Source of the DNA: Bog-473 sp035552095
Lineage (GTDB): Bacteria > Actinomycetota > Acidimicrobiia > Acidimicrobiales > RAAP-2
Reading direction: 5' to 3'
Length of the DNA stretch: 64,000 bases
Assembly: GCA_035552095.1 (NCBI GenBank)
Contig: DASZMA010000203.1
Span: 62,001-126,000 of the forward strand
Of this stretch, positions 1 through 9,808 are shown one piece after another. Positions within the stretch are counted from its first letter, which is position 1. Every line of letters starts with the position of its first letter. Below the pieces are notes generated by a model. The model was not told the DNA's origin. It searched no databases and saw only the letters and a list, made by a program, of their open reading frames with translations. The translations under genes were made by a program, and so were the position numbers.

Positions 1-663
1 CGTGACGCACTCCTGGTCGCCGGCAAGGACCTGCGCATCGAGGCGCGCTCGCGAGTGGCGCTGTGGCAGGTGGTCCCCTTCGCCGTCCTGGTCCTGGTCC
101 TGTTGGCCTTCGCCATCGGGCCCGATGCCGCGCCCCTGCATCACGCCGCTCCGGGCATCTTCTGGATCGCCGTGCTCTTCTCGACCGTGCTGGCCATTCA
201 GCGCAGCGTGGCCATTGAGTCGGGCGAAGGCACCCGGGACGGCCTGCGCCTCTCGGGGATCGACCCGGCCGGGATCTTCCTGGGCAAAGCGGCCGCCGTC
301 GGCCTCCAGCTCCTCCTGCTCCAGATCGTGCTGTGGGCCGGCGTGACCTTCCTCTTCGATGTCCGGGTGCACGTGTTCTGGCTGGCCATCACCGCGTCGC
401 TGCTGGCCACCGTCGGGCTGGCCTGTGCCGGTGTCCTCTACGGGGCGCTCTCGGCCGGGCTGCGCGTCCGCGACACACTGCTGCCGATCCTCGTCCTGCC
501 GGTGCTGGCCCCCGTCCTGCTGGCCGGGTCCAAGGCCTGGCAGGCCGCCGTGGACGGCAACGCCGCCAGCGGCACCCAGTGGTTGCGCATCCTCATCCCC
601 TTCGCCGTGGTCTACCTCGTCATCGGCATCGTTCTCTACGGGCCACTCCAGGAGGCCGCATGA
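1..663 (+). CDS. ccmB: Heme exporter subunit CcmB (5' end cut by window)
   Basis: Membrane subunit of the CcmAB ABC complex of System I cytochrome c maturation, which uses ATP to release holo-CcmE from CcmCD. The frame is open from base 1; 220 residues are visible with about six hydrophobic segments. The family is about 220 residues, so only a few N-terminal residues should be missing. The visible start is a basic amphipathic stretch (KDLRIEARSR) followed by the first membrane helix, as in other CcmB proteins. The TGA stop overlaps the ATG of ccmC, so the two are translationally coupled. ccmA is expected just left of the window. Identification rests on the fold pattern plus the unambiguous ccm neighbours. 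Confidence 0.9.
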   Translation, partial: RDALLVAGKDLRIEARSRVALWQVVPFAVLVLVLLAFAIGPDAAPLHHAAPGIFWIAVLFSTVLAIQRSVAIESGEGTRDGLRLSGIDPAGIFLGKAAAVGLQLLLLQIVLWAGVTFLFDVRVHVFWLAITASLLATVGLACAGVLYGALSAGLRVRDTLLPILVLPVLAPVLLAGSKAWQAAVDGNAASGTQWLRILIPFAVVYLVIGIVLYGPLQEAA

Positions 664-1448
664 CCCCGACCGCAGTCTCCCGCCCGCGCTGGCTCAGCGT
701 GGTCGGCCTCCTCGGCGTGATCGCCATGGGCTTCACCGTATGGCTGGGCCTGTGGATCACCCCGCCCGACGCGGTGCAGGGCAACCTGGCCCGCCTGCTC
801 TACATCCATCCGCCCATCGCTACCGTCGCCCTCTACTGGGCCGGCGGGGTGGCCGCGCTGGGCAGCCTCCTCTACCTCTGGCCGCGCACCCGCTCCTACT
901 ACTGGGACCGCCTGGCCGCCTCGGCCGTCGAGGTCGGCGCCGTCTTCTCGGCCCTGACGCTGGTCACCGGGTCGCTCTGGGGCCGCCCGGCCTGGGGGAC
1001 CTGGTGGACCTGGGACGCCCGACTGACCTCCACCGCGCTCCTCCTCCTGCTGGAGTTGGGCTACATGGCCCTGCGCCGGGTCCCGGCCGACCCGGCCATA
1101 CGGGCGCGGCGCTGCGCCGTGGCCGCGCTCCTGGTCGCCGTCGACGTGCCCATCGTGCACTTCTCGGTCGACTGGTGGCAGACCCTCCATCAGGGCGGCA
1201 CCGTGCTCGACCCGGGATTCAACCTGCACATTCACGGCTCCATGGCGTGGACCTTCCTGCTCGGCTTCATCGCCTTCTCGCTGATCTTCGTCTGGCTCCT
1301 CGGCGTGCGCTACCGCATTGAGGTGTTGCAGGACCAGGTGGGTGACCAGGAGCTCGAAGTCTCGCTGTCCGAGCGGTGGGGCGAATCAACCGAGCTGGCC
1401 AGTGTGGGCCCGGGCCGGGCCCCGGCCCCCGAGCGGGGCGGGCCATGA
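660..1448 (+). CDS. ccmC: Heme handling protein CcmC
   Basis: Loads heme onto CcmE outside the membrane. The 262-residue protein has about six membrane helices and the periplasmic tryptophan-rich WWD motif (WGTWWTWD, residues 112-119). The two histidines that flank this motif in the family and ligate heme are visible as H50 (YIHPP) and H177 (TLHQ). The ATG lies inside the ccmB stop (ATGA overlap). The C-terminus runs about 40 residues beyond the last helix as a charged, Pro/Gly-rich tail not usual in proteobacterial CcmC. Confidence 0.96.
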   Translation: MTPTAVSRPRWLSVVGLLGVIAMGFTVWLGLWITPPDAVQGNLARLLYIHPPIATVALYWAGGVAALGSLLYLWPRTRSYYWDRLAASAVEVGAVFSALTLVTGSLWGRPAWGTWWTWDARLTSTALLLLLELGYMALRRVPADPAIRARRCAVAALLVAVDVPIVHFSVDWWQTLHQGGTVLDPGFNLHIHGSMAWTFLLGFIAFSLIFVWLLGVRYRIEVLQDQVGDQELEVSLSERWGESTELASVGPGRAPAPERGGP

Positions 1449-1624
1449 GTTACGTCGACGCCGGCTACAGCGCCGCCCTGGCCACCATGGTGGTCTACGC
1501 CATCAGTCTGGGCCTGCGGCGCCACCGTTGGGAACGGGCACTGAAGGCGGCCGACCAGGACAAGCTTGCGTTACCTGCTGCGGACGCCCCGGCTGAGCCG
1601 GTGGGCCCCGGTGGGCGGTCGTGA
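1445..1624 (+). CDS. ccmD: CcmD-like small membrane protein
   Basis: A 59-residue protein with one hydrophobic segment (about residues 8-24) followed by a basic, charged helix (RRHRWERALK), the usual CcmD layout. CcmD stabilises the CcmC-CcmE complex and helps release holo-CcmE. The ATG overlaps the ccmC stop (ATGA) and the TGA stop overlaps the GTG of ccmE (GTGA). Sequence conservation in CcmD is low, so the call leans on size, topology and position between ccmC and ccmE. Confidence 0.82.
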   Translation: MSYVDAGYSAALATMVVYAISLGLRRHRWERALKAADQDKLALPAADAPAEPVGPGGRS

Positions 1625-2130
1625 CCGGCGTCGTCACCGTACCCACCGGCCCCAAGGATTCCCCGGCCCGCGGCGGCCCCGCCCTGCCTCAGCCGCGGCG
1701 CCGGAGTAGCCGGCGGCTTCTGGTGGTCTTCGCCGTCCTCGCCGCCGCCCTCATCTTCCTGTTGGTCGAGGGGCTGGGCAGCTCGCTCAACTACTTCGAC
1801 ACCGTCGACCAGGCGTTCGCCCACCGGGCCACCTTGGGTACCCGGACCTTCAATCTCGAAGGCGCTGTGGTCAAGGGATCCATCCACTCGACGGCGGTCG
1901 GGACGGACTTCACCATCGCGGAGGGCACCCACACCGTCTCGGTCGTCAATACCGGGAGTCCACCGCAGCTGTTCCAGGTTGGGATCGCCGTGGTCGTGGT
2001 CGGGCACTTCACCTCACCGCGCACCCTTGACTTCGTCTCCCACACCATCCTCGTCAAGCACTCCGCCAACTACTGCGCGGCCAACCCGAAGCGAGTGAAG
2101 TCCAAGAGCGGGAACGTCGTCCTATGTTGA
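1621..2130 (+). CDS. ccmE: Heme chaperone CcmE
   Basis: Periplasmic-side heme chaperone that binds heme covalently through a histidine and passes it to CcmF/H. The 169-residue protein has a basic N-terminus, one membrane anchor (about residues 32-50) and a beta-barrel domain. The heme-binding HxxxY motif is present as H147-S-A-N-Y151, so this is the histidine type rather than the CxxxY type of some archaea and sulfate reducers. A second cysteine-containing tail follows (C152, C169). The GTG start overlaps the ccmD stop; the gene overlaps ccmF by 7 bases. Confidence 0.95.
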   Translation: MTGVVTVPTGPKDSPARGGPALPQPRRRSSRRLLVVFAVLAAALIFLLVEGLGSSLNYFDTVDQAFAHRATLGTRTFNLEGAVVKGSIHSTAVGTDFTIAEGTHTVSVVNTGSPPQLFQVGIAVVVVGHFTSPRTLDFVSHTILVKHSANYCAANPKRVKSKSGNVVLC

Positions 2131-4283
2131 ACGCCGACGTCGGCACTCTCGGCGTCTGGCTGGCCTTCGCCGCCAGCGCGGTCGGCGCCATCGTCATGGC
2201 GGTCGGCCTGATCCGCAGCCGCGGCCAGGCTCAGGCCCCGGCTCCTGCTTTAGCTCAATCCGAGCTGGCGCTCGAGACCAGGGCCGGCCTGACCGACGGT
2301 CGCCTCTTCGCCCCCGTCATGCTGCTGGGCGGGGTGCTGGCCACCCTGGCCATGGAGCACGCCCTGGTCACCCACGACTTCAGCCTGGTCTTCGTGGCTG
2401 AGAACAACAGCAAGGTGACACCGCTGCTCTACTCCATCACGGGCATGTGGTCGGCCCTGGCCGGCTCCATCCTGCTCTGGGGCCTCGTGCTCGCCATCTT
2501 CTCGACCATCTTCGTGTGGCGCTACCGCCGCACGGCCGCCGACCCGGTCATCCGTTGGGCCACCCTGGTCATGTACGTCGTTACCGCCTTCTTCTTCGGC
2601 CTCATGGCGGGACCGGCCAATCCCTTCGTCACCACCCACAACGTGACGGCGGGGTTGGGCCCGAACTCGCTGCTGCAGGACAACCCCTTGGTGGCCATCC
2701 ACCCGCCCCTCCTCTACATCGGGTTCGTCGGCTTCACCGTTCCCTTTGCCTTCGCCATCGGCATGCTGGCCACCGGACGGGTGGGCGAGCGTTGGCAGAT
2801 CGAGTGCCGGCGCTGGACCCTGGTCTCCTTCACCTTCCTCTCGGTCGGGCTGGTGCTCGGAGCCTGGTGGTCCTACCAGGTCCTCGGCTGGGGCGGGTTC
2901 TGGGGGTGGGACCCGGTGGAGAACGCCGCCCTGTTGCCCTGGTTGTGCGGCACGGCCTATCTCCACTCGGTGCTGGTGCAGGAGCGGCGTGGCCTCATGC
3001 GGGTGTGGAACCTGTCGCTGTCGGTGGCCACCTTCTCCCTCACCATCCTGGGGACCTTCCTGACTCGCTCCGGCGTCATCAACTCGGTGCACGCCTTCTC
3101 CGAATCGTCGCTCGGGCCCCTCCTGATCGGCTTCTTCTTCGTGGTCATCGCGGTGGGCTTCGGCCTGATCGCCTGGCGGGGCGACCGCCTGCGCTCGCCC
3201 GGCGGGATCGACGCGCCGCTGGGGCGGGAGGGCGCCTTCCTCCTCAACAACCTGCTCTTCGTCGGCTTCGCCTTCGTCGTCCTCCTGGGCACGGTCTATC
3301 CCTTGCTCTACCAGGCGGTGACCCAGCAACAGGTCACGGTGGGCGCGCCCTACTTCAACACGGTGGCCGTCCCGGTGGGACTGGCCCTCCTCTTCCTCAT
3401 GGCCGTGGCCCCGGTGCTGAGCTGGCGCAAAATCAACGCCACCGTGCTGTGGCAGCGGTTGTCCATCCCCATCTGGGTGGGCGTCCTGACCCTGATTCTG
3501 TGCGTCGCCTTCGGGTTGCGCGGCTTCGCCGCCCTGATCGGCTTCGGCCTGGGCGGCGTGGCTGCCGCCACGGCGGCCCGGGCGCTGGTGCTCTCGGTGC
3601 GGGCGTCGCGCCTGAGGGGGGCCGGTTGGTGGCGCGGCCTGGTCGGCCGGACCAACGGGGGGATGGTGGTCCACCTGGGCGTAGTCGTCCTCGCCGTCGG
3701 CATCATCGCCGCCACCACCTACCGCCAGCAGACCGAGCTGGCCCTGGCGCCGGGCCACGTCGTCACCTTCGACGGCCACCGCTTCGAGTTCAAGGGGTTG
3801 CGCACGGTCGTCGTCCCCTCCAAGCGCTCCGACCAGGCGCTGGTCCAGGTGGACGGCGGCGGCGTCTTCGCCCCGGCCACCACCAACTTCGGGGGGGCGC
3901 TCTCCACCGTCGGCACCCCGGCCATCGATTCGGGGGCCTTCGGCGACGTGTACCTGACCTTTGACGCCGTTGGCGGCCAGGGCGCGACGGCGGGCAACCA
4001 GCCCATCCCCAACCTGCCAGCCGGCTCGGTGGCCATCGGCGTGGTGATCGAGCCCCTACTGGCCTGGCTGTGGGCCGGTGGCCTGCTGATCGGCCTCGGC
4101 GGCCTGATGGCCCTGGTGCCCGGGTCGCGGCGCCGGGCCACGGACCCGGTGTCGGCACCCTCGGCCATGGTGGCGGGCCCGCACCCCGCGCCCGGTGACA
4201 GCGAGGCTGCGGCCAGCGACGGGGCTGAACTGGTGCCGGCGCACGCCGGTGCGCCGGCCGAGCGGGGCACCCCCTCGGCATGA
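2124..4283 (+). CDS. ccmF: Cytochrome c heme lyase CcmF
   Basis: Core of the holocytochrome c synthase that attaches heme to CXXCH in apocytochromes. The 719-residue polytopic protein has the long WWD segment near residues 258-270 (WGGFWGWDPVENAALLPWL), and histidines in extracytoplasmic loops such as VAIHPP upstream of it. It is somewhat longer than the roughly 650-residue proteobacterial protein because of an acidic N-terminal insert and a Pro/Ala-rich C-terminal tail after the last helix. It overlaps ccmE by 7 bases and ccmG by 4, so it is part of one polycistron. Confidence 0.97.
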   Translation: MLNADVGTLGVWLAFAASAVGAIVMAVGLIRSRGQAQAPAPALAQSELALETRAGLTDGRLFAPVMLLGGVLATLAMEHALVTHDFSLVFVAENNSKVTPLLYSITGMWSALAGSILLWGLVLAIFSTIFVWRYRRTAADPVIRWATLVMYVVTAFFFGLMAGPANPFVTTHNVTAGLGPNSLLQDNPLVAIHPPLLYIGFVGFTVPFAFAIGMLATGRVGERWQIECRRWTLVSFTFLSVGLVLGAWWSYQVLGWGGFWGWDPVENAALLPWLCGTAYLHSVLVQERRGLMRVWNLSLSVATFSLTILGTFLTRSGVINSVHAFSESSLGPLLIGFFFVVIAVGFGLIAWRGDRLRSPGGIDAPLGREGAFLLNNLLFVGFAFVVLLGTVYPLLYQAVTQQQVTVGAPYFNTVAVPVGLALLFLMAVAPVLSWRKINATVLWQRLSIPIWVGVLTLILCVAFGLRGFAALIGFGLGGVAAATAARALVLSVRASRLRGAGWWRGLVGRTNGGMVVHLGVVVLAVGIIAATTYRQQTELALAPGHVVTFDGHRFEFKGLRTVVVPSKRSDQALVQVDGGGVFAPATTNFGGALSTVGTPAIDSGAFGDVYLTFDAVGGQGATAGNQPIPNLPAGSVAIGVVIEPLLAWLWAGGLLIGLGGLMALVPGSRRRATDPVSAPSAMVAGPHPAPGDSEAAASDGAELVPAHAGAPAERGTPSA

Positions 4284-4870
4284 TGGCCCGACCCACCCGG
4301 CGCCATACGACCCGTTGGGTGGCCGGCGCCGTCCTGGCCGTGCTGGCCGTAGTCGGCGTGGTCCTGGCCACCCGCACCCCGCAGGAGGCCACGGCGGTGG
4401 ACAGCCCGCTGCTGGGCCACATGGCGCCGTCGTTCAGCGGCAGTGACCTGCGCAGTGGCCAGCACGTCTCGCTGAAGGCACTGCGCGGCCGGTACGTCTT
4501 CGTCAATTTCTTCGCCAGCTGGTGCGGGCCGTGCCAGACCGAGGCACCGGACCTGCTGGCCTTCGAGTACGGCCAGCGGACCGTGCCCGACGGGGCGGAG
4601 CTGGTCAGCGTGGTCTTCCACGACGCCACCTCGTCGGCCAAGGCGTTCCTCGTGTCGCAGGGCGCCACCTGGCCGGCGGTGAACGACCCCGGTGGCACCA
4701 TCGCCGAGGACTACGGGGTGAGCGGCCCCCCCACCACGTTCCTGATCGATCCCTCAGGACGGGTCACTATCCAGCCGTGCGCCGGACCGGCCACCAGCGC
4801 CAACCTGGCCGCCATGCTCAAACAGGCCAAGGGGCTGGCGCCCAAGGACGCACGGCAAGCCTGTGGCTGA
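4280..4870 (+). CDS. ccmG: Thioredoxin-like CcmG/DsbE
   Basis: Membrane-tethered thiol-disulfide oxidoreductase that keeps apocytochrome c and CcmH cysteines reduced for heme ligation. The 196-residue protein has an N-terminal signal anchor (about residues 11-30) and a thioredoxin fold with the redox motif WCGPC at residues 81-85. The later PPTTFLID segment contains the cis-proline loop typical of the TlpA/ResA/DsbE group. The ATG sits in the ccmF stop. Its reductant, probably CcdA, is not in the window. Confidence 0.94.
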   Translation: MMARPTRRHTTRWVAGAVLAVLAVVGVVLATRTPQEATAVDSPLLGHMAPSFSGSDLRSGQHVSLKALRGRYVFVNFFASWCGPCQTEAPDLLAFEYGQRTVPDGAELVSVVFHDATSSAKAFLVSQGATWPAVNDPGGTIAEDYGVSGPPTTFLIDPSGRVTIQPCAGPATSANLAAMLKQAKGLAPKDARQACG

Positions 4871-5327
4871 GCGGCGGACCCGCCTGCCCATCGGGTACCG
4901 CATCGCCCTGCCCCTCGTCGTGGCGGCGGTGACGCTCCTCATCGGGAGTGGGGTCTTCTCGGCCCAGCCCTCGACCCCGGCGCAACGGGCCGCAGCCATT
5001 GAGTCGGTGGTGCGCTGCCCTTCCTGTACCGACGTGTCGGTGGCCCAGTCGAATGAATCGACGGCGCTGTCCGTGCGCCATCTCATCGAACGGCAGGTGG
5101 CCGAGGGCCGGACGGCCGGCCAGATCGAAGCGACCCTGGTGTCCCAGTACGGGCCCACCATTTTGCTGGTGCCGCCGGCCACCGGCGGATTCGCCCTGAT
5201 CTGGATCGTGCCCATTGTCCTCGGACTGGGCGCACTGGTCGCCGTGGCGGCGCTGTTCTGGCGGCGCAGCCGGCAGTTCAGCGCGCTGCGCCCGGTCCCG
5301 GTCCCGGTGGCCGAGGACGCGCCATGA
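4863..5327 (+). CDS. ccmH: Cytochrome c maturation protein CcmH
   Basis: Thiol oxidoreductase that holds the apocytochrome haem site for CcmF. The 154-residue protein has an N-terminal anchor, the conserved CxxC (RCPSC, C52 and C55) followed by an S/N-rich helix, and a second membrane segment near residues 116-138, as in NrfF/CycL-type CcmH. The GTG start lies inside the last codons of ccmG (8-base overlap). The stop overlaps the ccmI-like gene by 4 bases. Confidence 0.94.
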   Translation: MAERRTRLPIGYRIALPLVVAAVTLLIGSGVFSAQPSTPAQRAAAIESVVRCPSCTDVSVAQSNESTALSVRHLIERQVAEGRTAGQIEATLVSQYGPTILLVPPATGGFALIWIVPIVLGLGALVAVAALFWRRSRQFSALRPVPVPVAEDAP

Positions 5328-6280
5328 CGGCCGATCTTCCGCTGGCCGACGCGGCCGAGGTCCCCGACGCCGACGACGCCGGGGACGTCGGGGACGTCGG
5401 GGATGTCGGTGAAACCAAGGACGTCGACGAGGGGCGTCCGGGCGAGAGCGCCGAGGCGCGCTGGTACCTCAACGACGAGCGCCAGTTCCTGCTCCAGTCA
5501 CTGGCCGACGCCGATCGCGAGCACCGCGCCGGGGACCTCTCCGACGAGGACCACCAGGTGCTCGCCGTCCGGGACCGCCGCCGGCTAGCCGAGGTGGAGG
5601 CCGAACTGGCGTCGCTCGGGCCCGAGCGTGACGCCCCGGCGGTCCCGGCCACCCGCAGCCCGGCCGAGGCGGTCCGCTTCGGCGAATGGCGCCGGGTCGG
5701 GATCATCGCCGCCTGCTTCCTGATCGTGGCCGGCGCCGTCATCCTGGTCGACCATGCCGTGAACCCGCGCCTGCCCGGTCAGGCCTCCTCGGGCAGCATC
5801 ACCGTCTCCAAGGAACAGCAGATTGAGCAGCAACTCTCCCAAGCGGCCACGCTCAACAACGGCGGCCAGCCACTTCAGGCGTACAAGCTCTATCAAACGA
5901 TCCTGACCGAGGACCCCAACGATCCGCAGGCCCTGGCCGCCCTGGGCTGGTTGGACTGGAACTACGGCACCCAGGGCAACGCGCCGACGCTCGAAGCAGA
6001 GGGGCGCCAATCCGAGCAGAAGGCCATTCGGGTGGCCCCGACCTACTGGGCCGGTCACCTCTTCCTGGGGCTGATCCTGTTCAACCAGGACCACAACGCC
6101 ACCGGGGCGGTGGCTCAGTTCAATGAATTCCTGGCCGATCACCCCGCCGCCGCCCAGGTCACCTCGGTGGCGCCCTTGCTCAAGGACGCCTACGTCCAGG
6201 CCGGCGTGCCGGTCCCGGCCGCCCTGGGCCCGACGACCACCACGACCACTCCGACCACCACGACCACGCCGGCCGGCTGA
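5324..6280 (+). CDS. ccmI: CcmI-like TPR protein
   Basis: Probable apocytochrome chaperone that closes the ccm operon. The 318-residue protein has an acidic N-terminal tail, a CcmI-type helical segment (LLQSLADADREHRAGDLSDE, residues 57-76), one membrane helix (about 125-143), then TPR-like helices to about residue 290 and a Thr/Pro tail. In CcmI, the TPR part binds the C-terminus of apocytochrome c. The gene differs from proteobacterial ccmI in its order of parts and in the GDV repeat near residues 20-29. It ends 4 bases from the convergent cysteine desulfurase. Confidence 0.82.
   Translation: MTADLPLADAAEVPDADDAGDVGDVGDVGETKDVDEGRPGESAEARWYLNDERQFLLQSLADADREHRAGDLSDEDHQVLAVRDRRRLAEVEAELASLGPERDAPAVPATRSPAEAVRFGEWRRVGIIAACFLIVAGAVILVDHAVNPRLPGQASSGSITVSKEQQIEQQLSQAATLNNGGQPLQAYKLYQTILTEDPNDPQALAALGWLDWNYGTQGNAPTLEAEGRQSEQKAIRVAPTYWAGHLFLGLILFNQDHNATGAVAQFNEFLADHPAAAQVTSVAPLLKDAYVQAGVPVPAALGPTTTTTTPTTTTTPAG
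5381..5407 (+). repeat. Three 9-bp tandem repeats in ccmI
   Basis: Three consecutive copies of GGGGACGTC (the last with one C-to-T change) encode GDV three times in the acidic N-terminal tail. Because the unit is nine bases, length changes would keep the frame. Confidence 0.85.
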
Positions 6281-6287
6281 GCGCTCA
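6278..6287. other. Palindrome holding two convergent stop codons
   Basis: TGAGCGCTCA is a perfect 10-bp palindrome whose outer triplets are the TGA stops of the ccmI-like gene (+) and the cysteine desulfurase gene (-). It is too short for a stable loop, so I do not call it a terminator. Confidence 0.6.
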
Positions 6288-7433
6288 GGCCCGCAAGGCC
6301 CGCAGCCCGCTCACCACCCGGCCAAAGGCCGCGCTGAAGGCGGCAAGGTCGTCTTCGGTGGTCGACCAACCCACCGAGAGGCGCAGGGAGTGGCTGGCGT
6401 CGACCCCCATGGCCTCGAGGACGGGGGACGGCTCAATGCTCTCGGAGGCACAGGCTGAGCCCGAGTGCACCGCCACCCCGGCCCGGTCCAGCCCGATCAA
6501 CACCGGCTCCGCCTCCACGCCCTGCACGCCCAGGCAGACCAGGTAGGGCAGCCGATCGGCGTCCAGTCGGGGCCCGACCCGGGTCACGTCCTCCACCGCG
6601 GTGGCCGCCGCCTCCAGGACGGCGATGTGGCGCCGCGCCGCCTCGACCTCGGTGCGCAGGGTGTGCTGGCCGTCCGCGGCCAGGGCGGCCGCCGCCGCGC
6701 CGAAGGCCAACTGCGCCGGCAGGGCTTCCAGGCCGGCCCGGCGGGCTCGCTCCTGCTCGCCGCCCACGATGAAGGGCTCAATCCGGCTGCCCCGGCGGAT
6801 GATCAGGGCGCCGGCGCCGGCCACCCCGCCCAACTTGTGGGCACTCACGCTGACCAGGTCGGCGCCCAGCGCGTCCAGGTCCATGGGCACGTGGCCGCAG
6901 GCGGCGACGGCGTCGACATGGACCGCCACCTCGGCGGCCCGGCACAGCTGCACCACCTCGTGGACCGGCTGCAGGGTCCCCACCTCGTGGTTGGCCCACT
7001 GGCAGTGCACCAGCGCCGGCCGGGGCAAGGTTGCATCGGCCAGCCGCGCCGCCAGCGCGCCCAGGTCGAGACGGGCCGTGGCATCGACTGGGATGACCTC
7101 GGTCGGCGCCGAGCGGGCCGAGGCGTCGCGCACGGCCGAGTGCTCCACCTGGGCCAGGAGGACCGGGGCTCCCGGATGCCGGCGCGTCGCTCCCCAGACC
7201 GCCGCGTTAATGGACTCGGTGCCCCCCGAGGTGAACACCACCTGGCGCGGGGTGGCCCCGACTAGTGCCGCCACCTGCTGGCGCGCCGCCTCGAGGGCGT
7301 CGCGCACCACCCGGCCTTCCTCGTGCAGGCGCCCCGGATCGGCCGTCGGTAGGGCCATCCAATGCCGGATCGCCTCGAGCGCCTCGGGGCGGGGTGGCGT
7401 GGTGCTGGCGTGGTCCAGGTAGGCGCGGCTCAC
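6285..7433 (-). CDS. Cysteine desulfurase (IscS/NifS family)
   Basis: PLP enzyme that takes sulfur from cysteine for Fe-S cluster and thio-cofactor synthesis. In its 382 residues the PLP lysine is K200 (SAHKLGG), the ring-stacking histidine is H98 and the persulfide cysteine is C328 in the loop SGSACASES. The SSGSAC-like loop and length place it in the IscS/NifS group rather than SufS. A GTG start (complement of 7431-7433) follows the SufR-like gene by 6 bases, so the two form an operon whose product would feed the repressor its cofactor. Confidence 0.93.
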   Translation of the reverse strand: MSRAYLDHASTTPPRPEALEAIRHWMALPTADPGRLHEEGRVVRDALEAARQQVAALVGATPRQVVFTSGGTESINAAVWGATRRHPGAPVLLAQVEHSAVRDASARSAPTEVIPVDATARLDLGALAARLADATLPRPALVHCQWANHEVGTLQPVHEVVQLCRAAEVAVHVDAVAACGHVPMDLDALGADLVSVSAHKLGGVAGAGALIIRRGSRIEPFIVGGEQERARRAGLEALPAQLAFGAAAAALAADGQHTLRTEVEAARRHIAVLEAAATAVEDVTRVGPRLDADRLPYLVCLGVQGVEAEPVLIGLDRAGVAVHSGSACASESIEPSPVLEAMGVDASHSLRLSVGWSTTEDDLAAFSAAFGRVVSGLRALRA

Positions 7434-7439
7434 GAGGTG

Positions 7440-8201
7440 TCAGGCAGAGGCGGCACAGGCAGCGTCGCCCCTGGCCCGGGAGGACAGCATGACCGGCACC
7501 ACCTGTTCGGCCGCCCGGCCGCACAACCCTGACAGCAGACCCTTGACCATGCCCCGGTCGACCGCGCACAGCACGGGATTGGTGGTGCTGGCGTTGCCGA
7601 AGGGGCACTGCTCGGCCACCACGGCCGTGGTGTCGCCCCTGTCCTCGGCGTGGGCCGCGAAGCCGTGGGCGGTCAGGGTGTCGGCCACCACGTGCATGGC
7701 GGCGCGGATGGTGCGTTGGCCCTCGGTCGGCGTCATGCGGGCGGCCAGGGAGCGGCCATACTCCTCGCCGACGTGGGCGGCCATCCGCTCGGCCTCCTCG
7801 GGGCCGAGACGCTGCATGGCCTCACCGAGCAGCCGCATCAGGAGGTCGTCCCGGCGTTGCATGAGGCCGATGCTCAGGTCCTCCTCGACGCAGTAGAACT
7901 GCTTGGAGGGGCGCCCGGCACCGGCGGCCTTGCGGTCGGTGCCGACCCGGAGGTAGCCCCCGTCCACCAGGCGCTGCAGGTGGTGCCGGGCCACGTTGGG
8001 GTGGAGCGAGAAGGTGGTGGCCACCTCGGTCGCCGTCACCCCGGGCTCGGCCCGGACGTGCAGGAAGATGTCCCGCCGGGTGGGATCGCCGAAGGCGGCG
8101 GAGACCGCGGCCACGGCGGCACTGAACCGTCCGTCATCGGTCTCTCGTTCGAACGGCTCCGCCGGCGGCAGCGCCTGGGCGGTGATCGGGGCCGTGCTCA
8201 C
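7440..8201 (-). CDS. SufR-like Fe-S sensing repressor
   Basis: The 253-residue protein has an N-terminal ArsR/DeoR-type winged helix (about residues 30-105, with GDPTRRDIFLHV) and a C-terminal domain with C199, C212 and C227. The C-x12-C-x14-C pattern resembles the cluster-binding cysteines of SufR, which represses suf genes when its Fe-S cluster is intact. Upstream position to cysteine desulfurase and divergence from the Mrp carrier support that role. The GTG start is preceded by a -10-like TAGACT ending 7 nt upstream, which suggests a leaderless mRNA. A fourth cysteine (C249) lies at the extreme C-terminus. Confidence 0.82.
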   Translation of the reverse strand: MSTAPITAQALPPAEPFERETDDGRFSAAVAAVSAAFGDPTRRDIFLHVRAEPGVTATEVATTFSLHPNVARHHLQRLVDGGYLRVGTDRKAAGAGRPSKQFYCVEEDLSIGLMQRRDDLLMRLLGEAMQRLGPEEAERMAAHVGEEYGRSLAARMTPTEGQRTIRAAMHVVADTLTAHGFAAHAEDRGDTTAVVAEQCPFGNASTTNPVLCAVDRGMVKGLLSGLCGRAAEQVVPVMLSSRARGDAACAASA

Positions 8202-8208
8202 GGTCAGT

Positions 8209-8214
8209 AGTCTA
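8209..8214 (-). promoter_or_regulatory. Putative -10 element of the SufR-like gene
   Basis: On the minus strand TAGACT lies 7 nt before the GTG start. It sits within the small dyad GTAG-T-CTAC (8207-8215), where an autorepressor could bind. No convincing -35 is visible. Confidence 0.4.
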
Positions 8215-8311
8215 CCGAGGGATCAGCCCTTCCAGCTGGGGCGACGCGCGCTCCTTGACCCTTGTGGGGCCGGAGTGCCCGGTCCAGGCACCAACGAGGA
8301 AGAGGGAGTGC

Positions 8312-9508
<1,197 letters not shown>

Positions 9509-9511
9509 GGC

Positions 9512-9808
9512 CTACCGGCTGATCCGCTCGGTCAGCCGCACGTTGACCATGTCCCCGTCGCCCTTGCCGATGGCCTTCCGGACGGCCGCCTTTATGGGGA
9601 GTTTGTGGGTGCCGTCGCCCATGGCCATAAACGAGCTCTGGAACGGGTGGCCGTCCACGGTGGCCCGGACGTTAACCAGACCCCGGGTTCCGAAGAATTC
9701 GACCGAACCCGGCATGACCACGTAGGTCCAGCCGCCGGAGGCGGGGCTCTTCACCAACGTGGCTTGAAACTGGGCGAGTGTCTTGGTGGCGGCCGTCACC
9801 TTGCTCAC
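9512..9808 (-). CDS. DUF1905 domain protein
   Basis: A 98-residue protein made almost entirely of one DUF1905 beta-barrel (WTYVVMPGSVEFFGTRGLVNV, then SFMAMGDGTHKLPIK). The family's role is unknown; it is often found fused to a YdeI-like helical segment, which is absent here. It overlaps the VOC gene upstream by 4 bases (ATGA), so it is the last member of the ArsR-SRPBCC/VOC operon. Confidence 0.85.
   Translation of the reverse strand: MSKVTAATKTLAQFQATLVKSPASGGWTYVVMPGSVEFFGTRGLVNVRATVDGHPFQSSFMAMGDGTHKLPIKAAVRKAIGKGDGDMVNVRLTERISR

Noticed and set aside
2250..3779. 509-codon frame on the minus strand opposite ccmF
   Set aside because: The product is His/Gln/Arg/Gly-rich low complexity with no domain; it is a GC-driven shadow of ccmF.
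6278..6287. Rho-independent terminator between ccmI and the desulfurase
   Set aside because: The 10-bp palindrome has no loop or T-run and contains both stop codons; it is better seen as coincidence or compactness.
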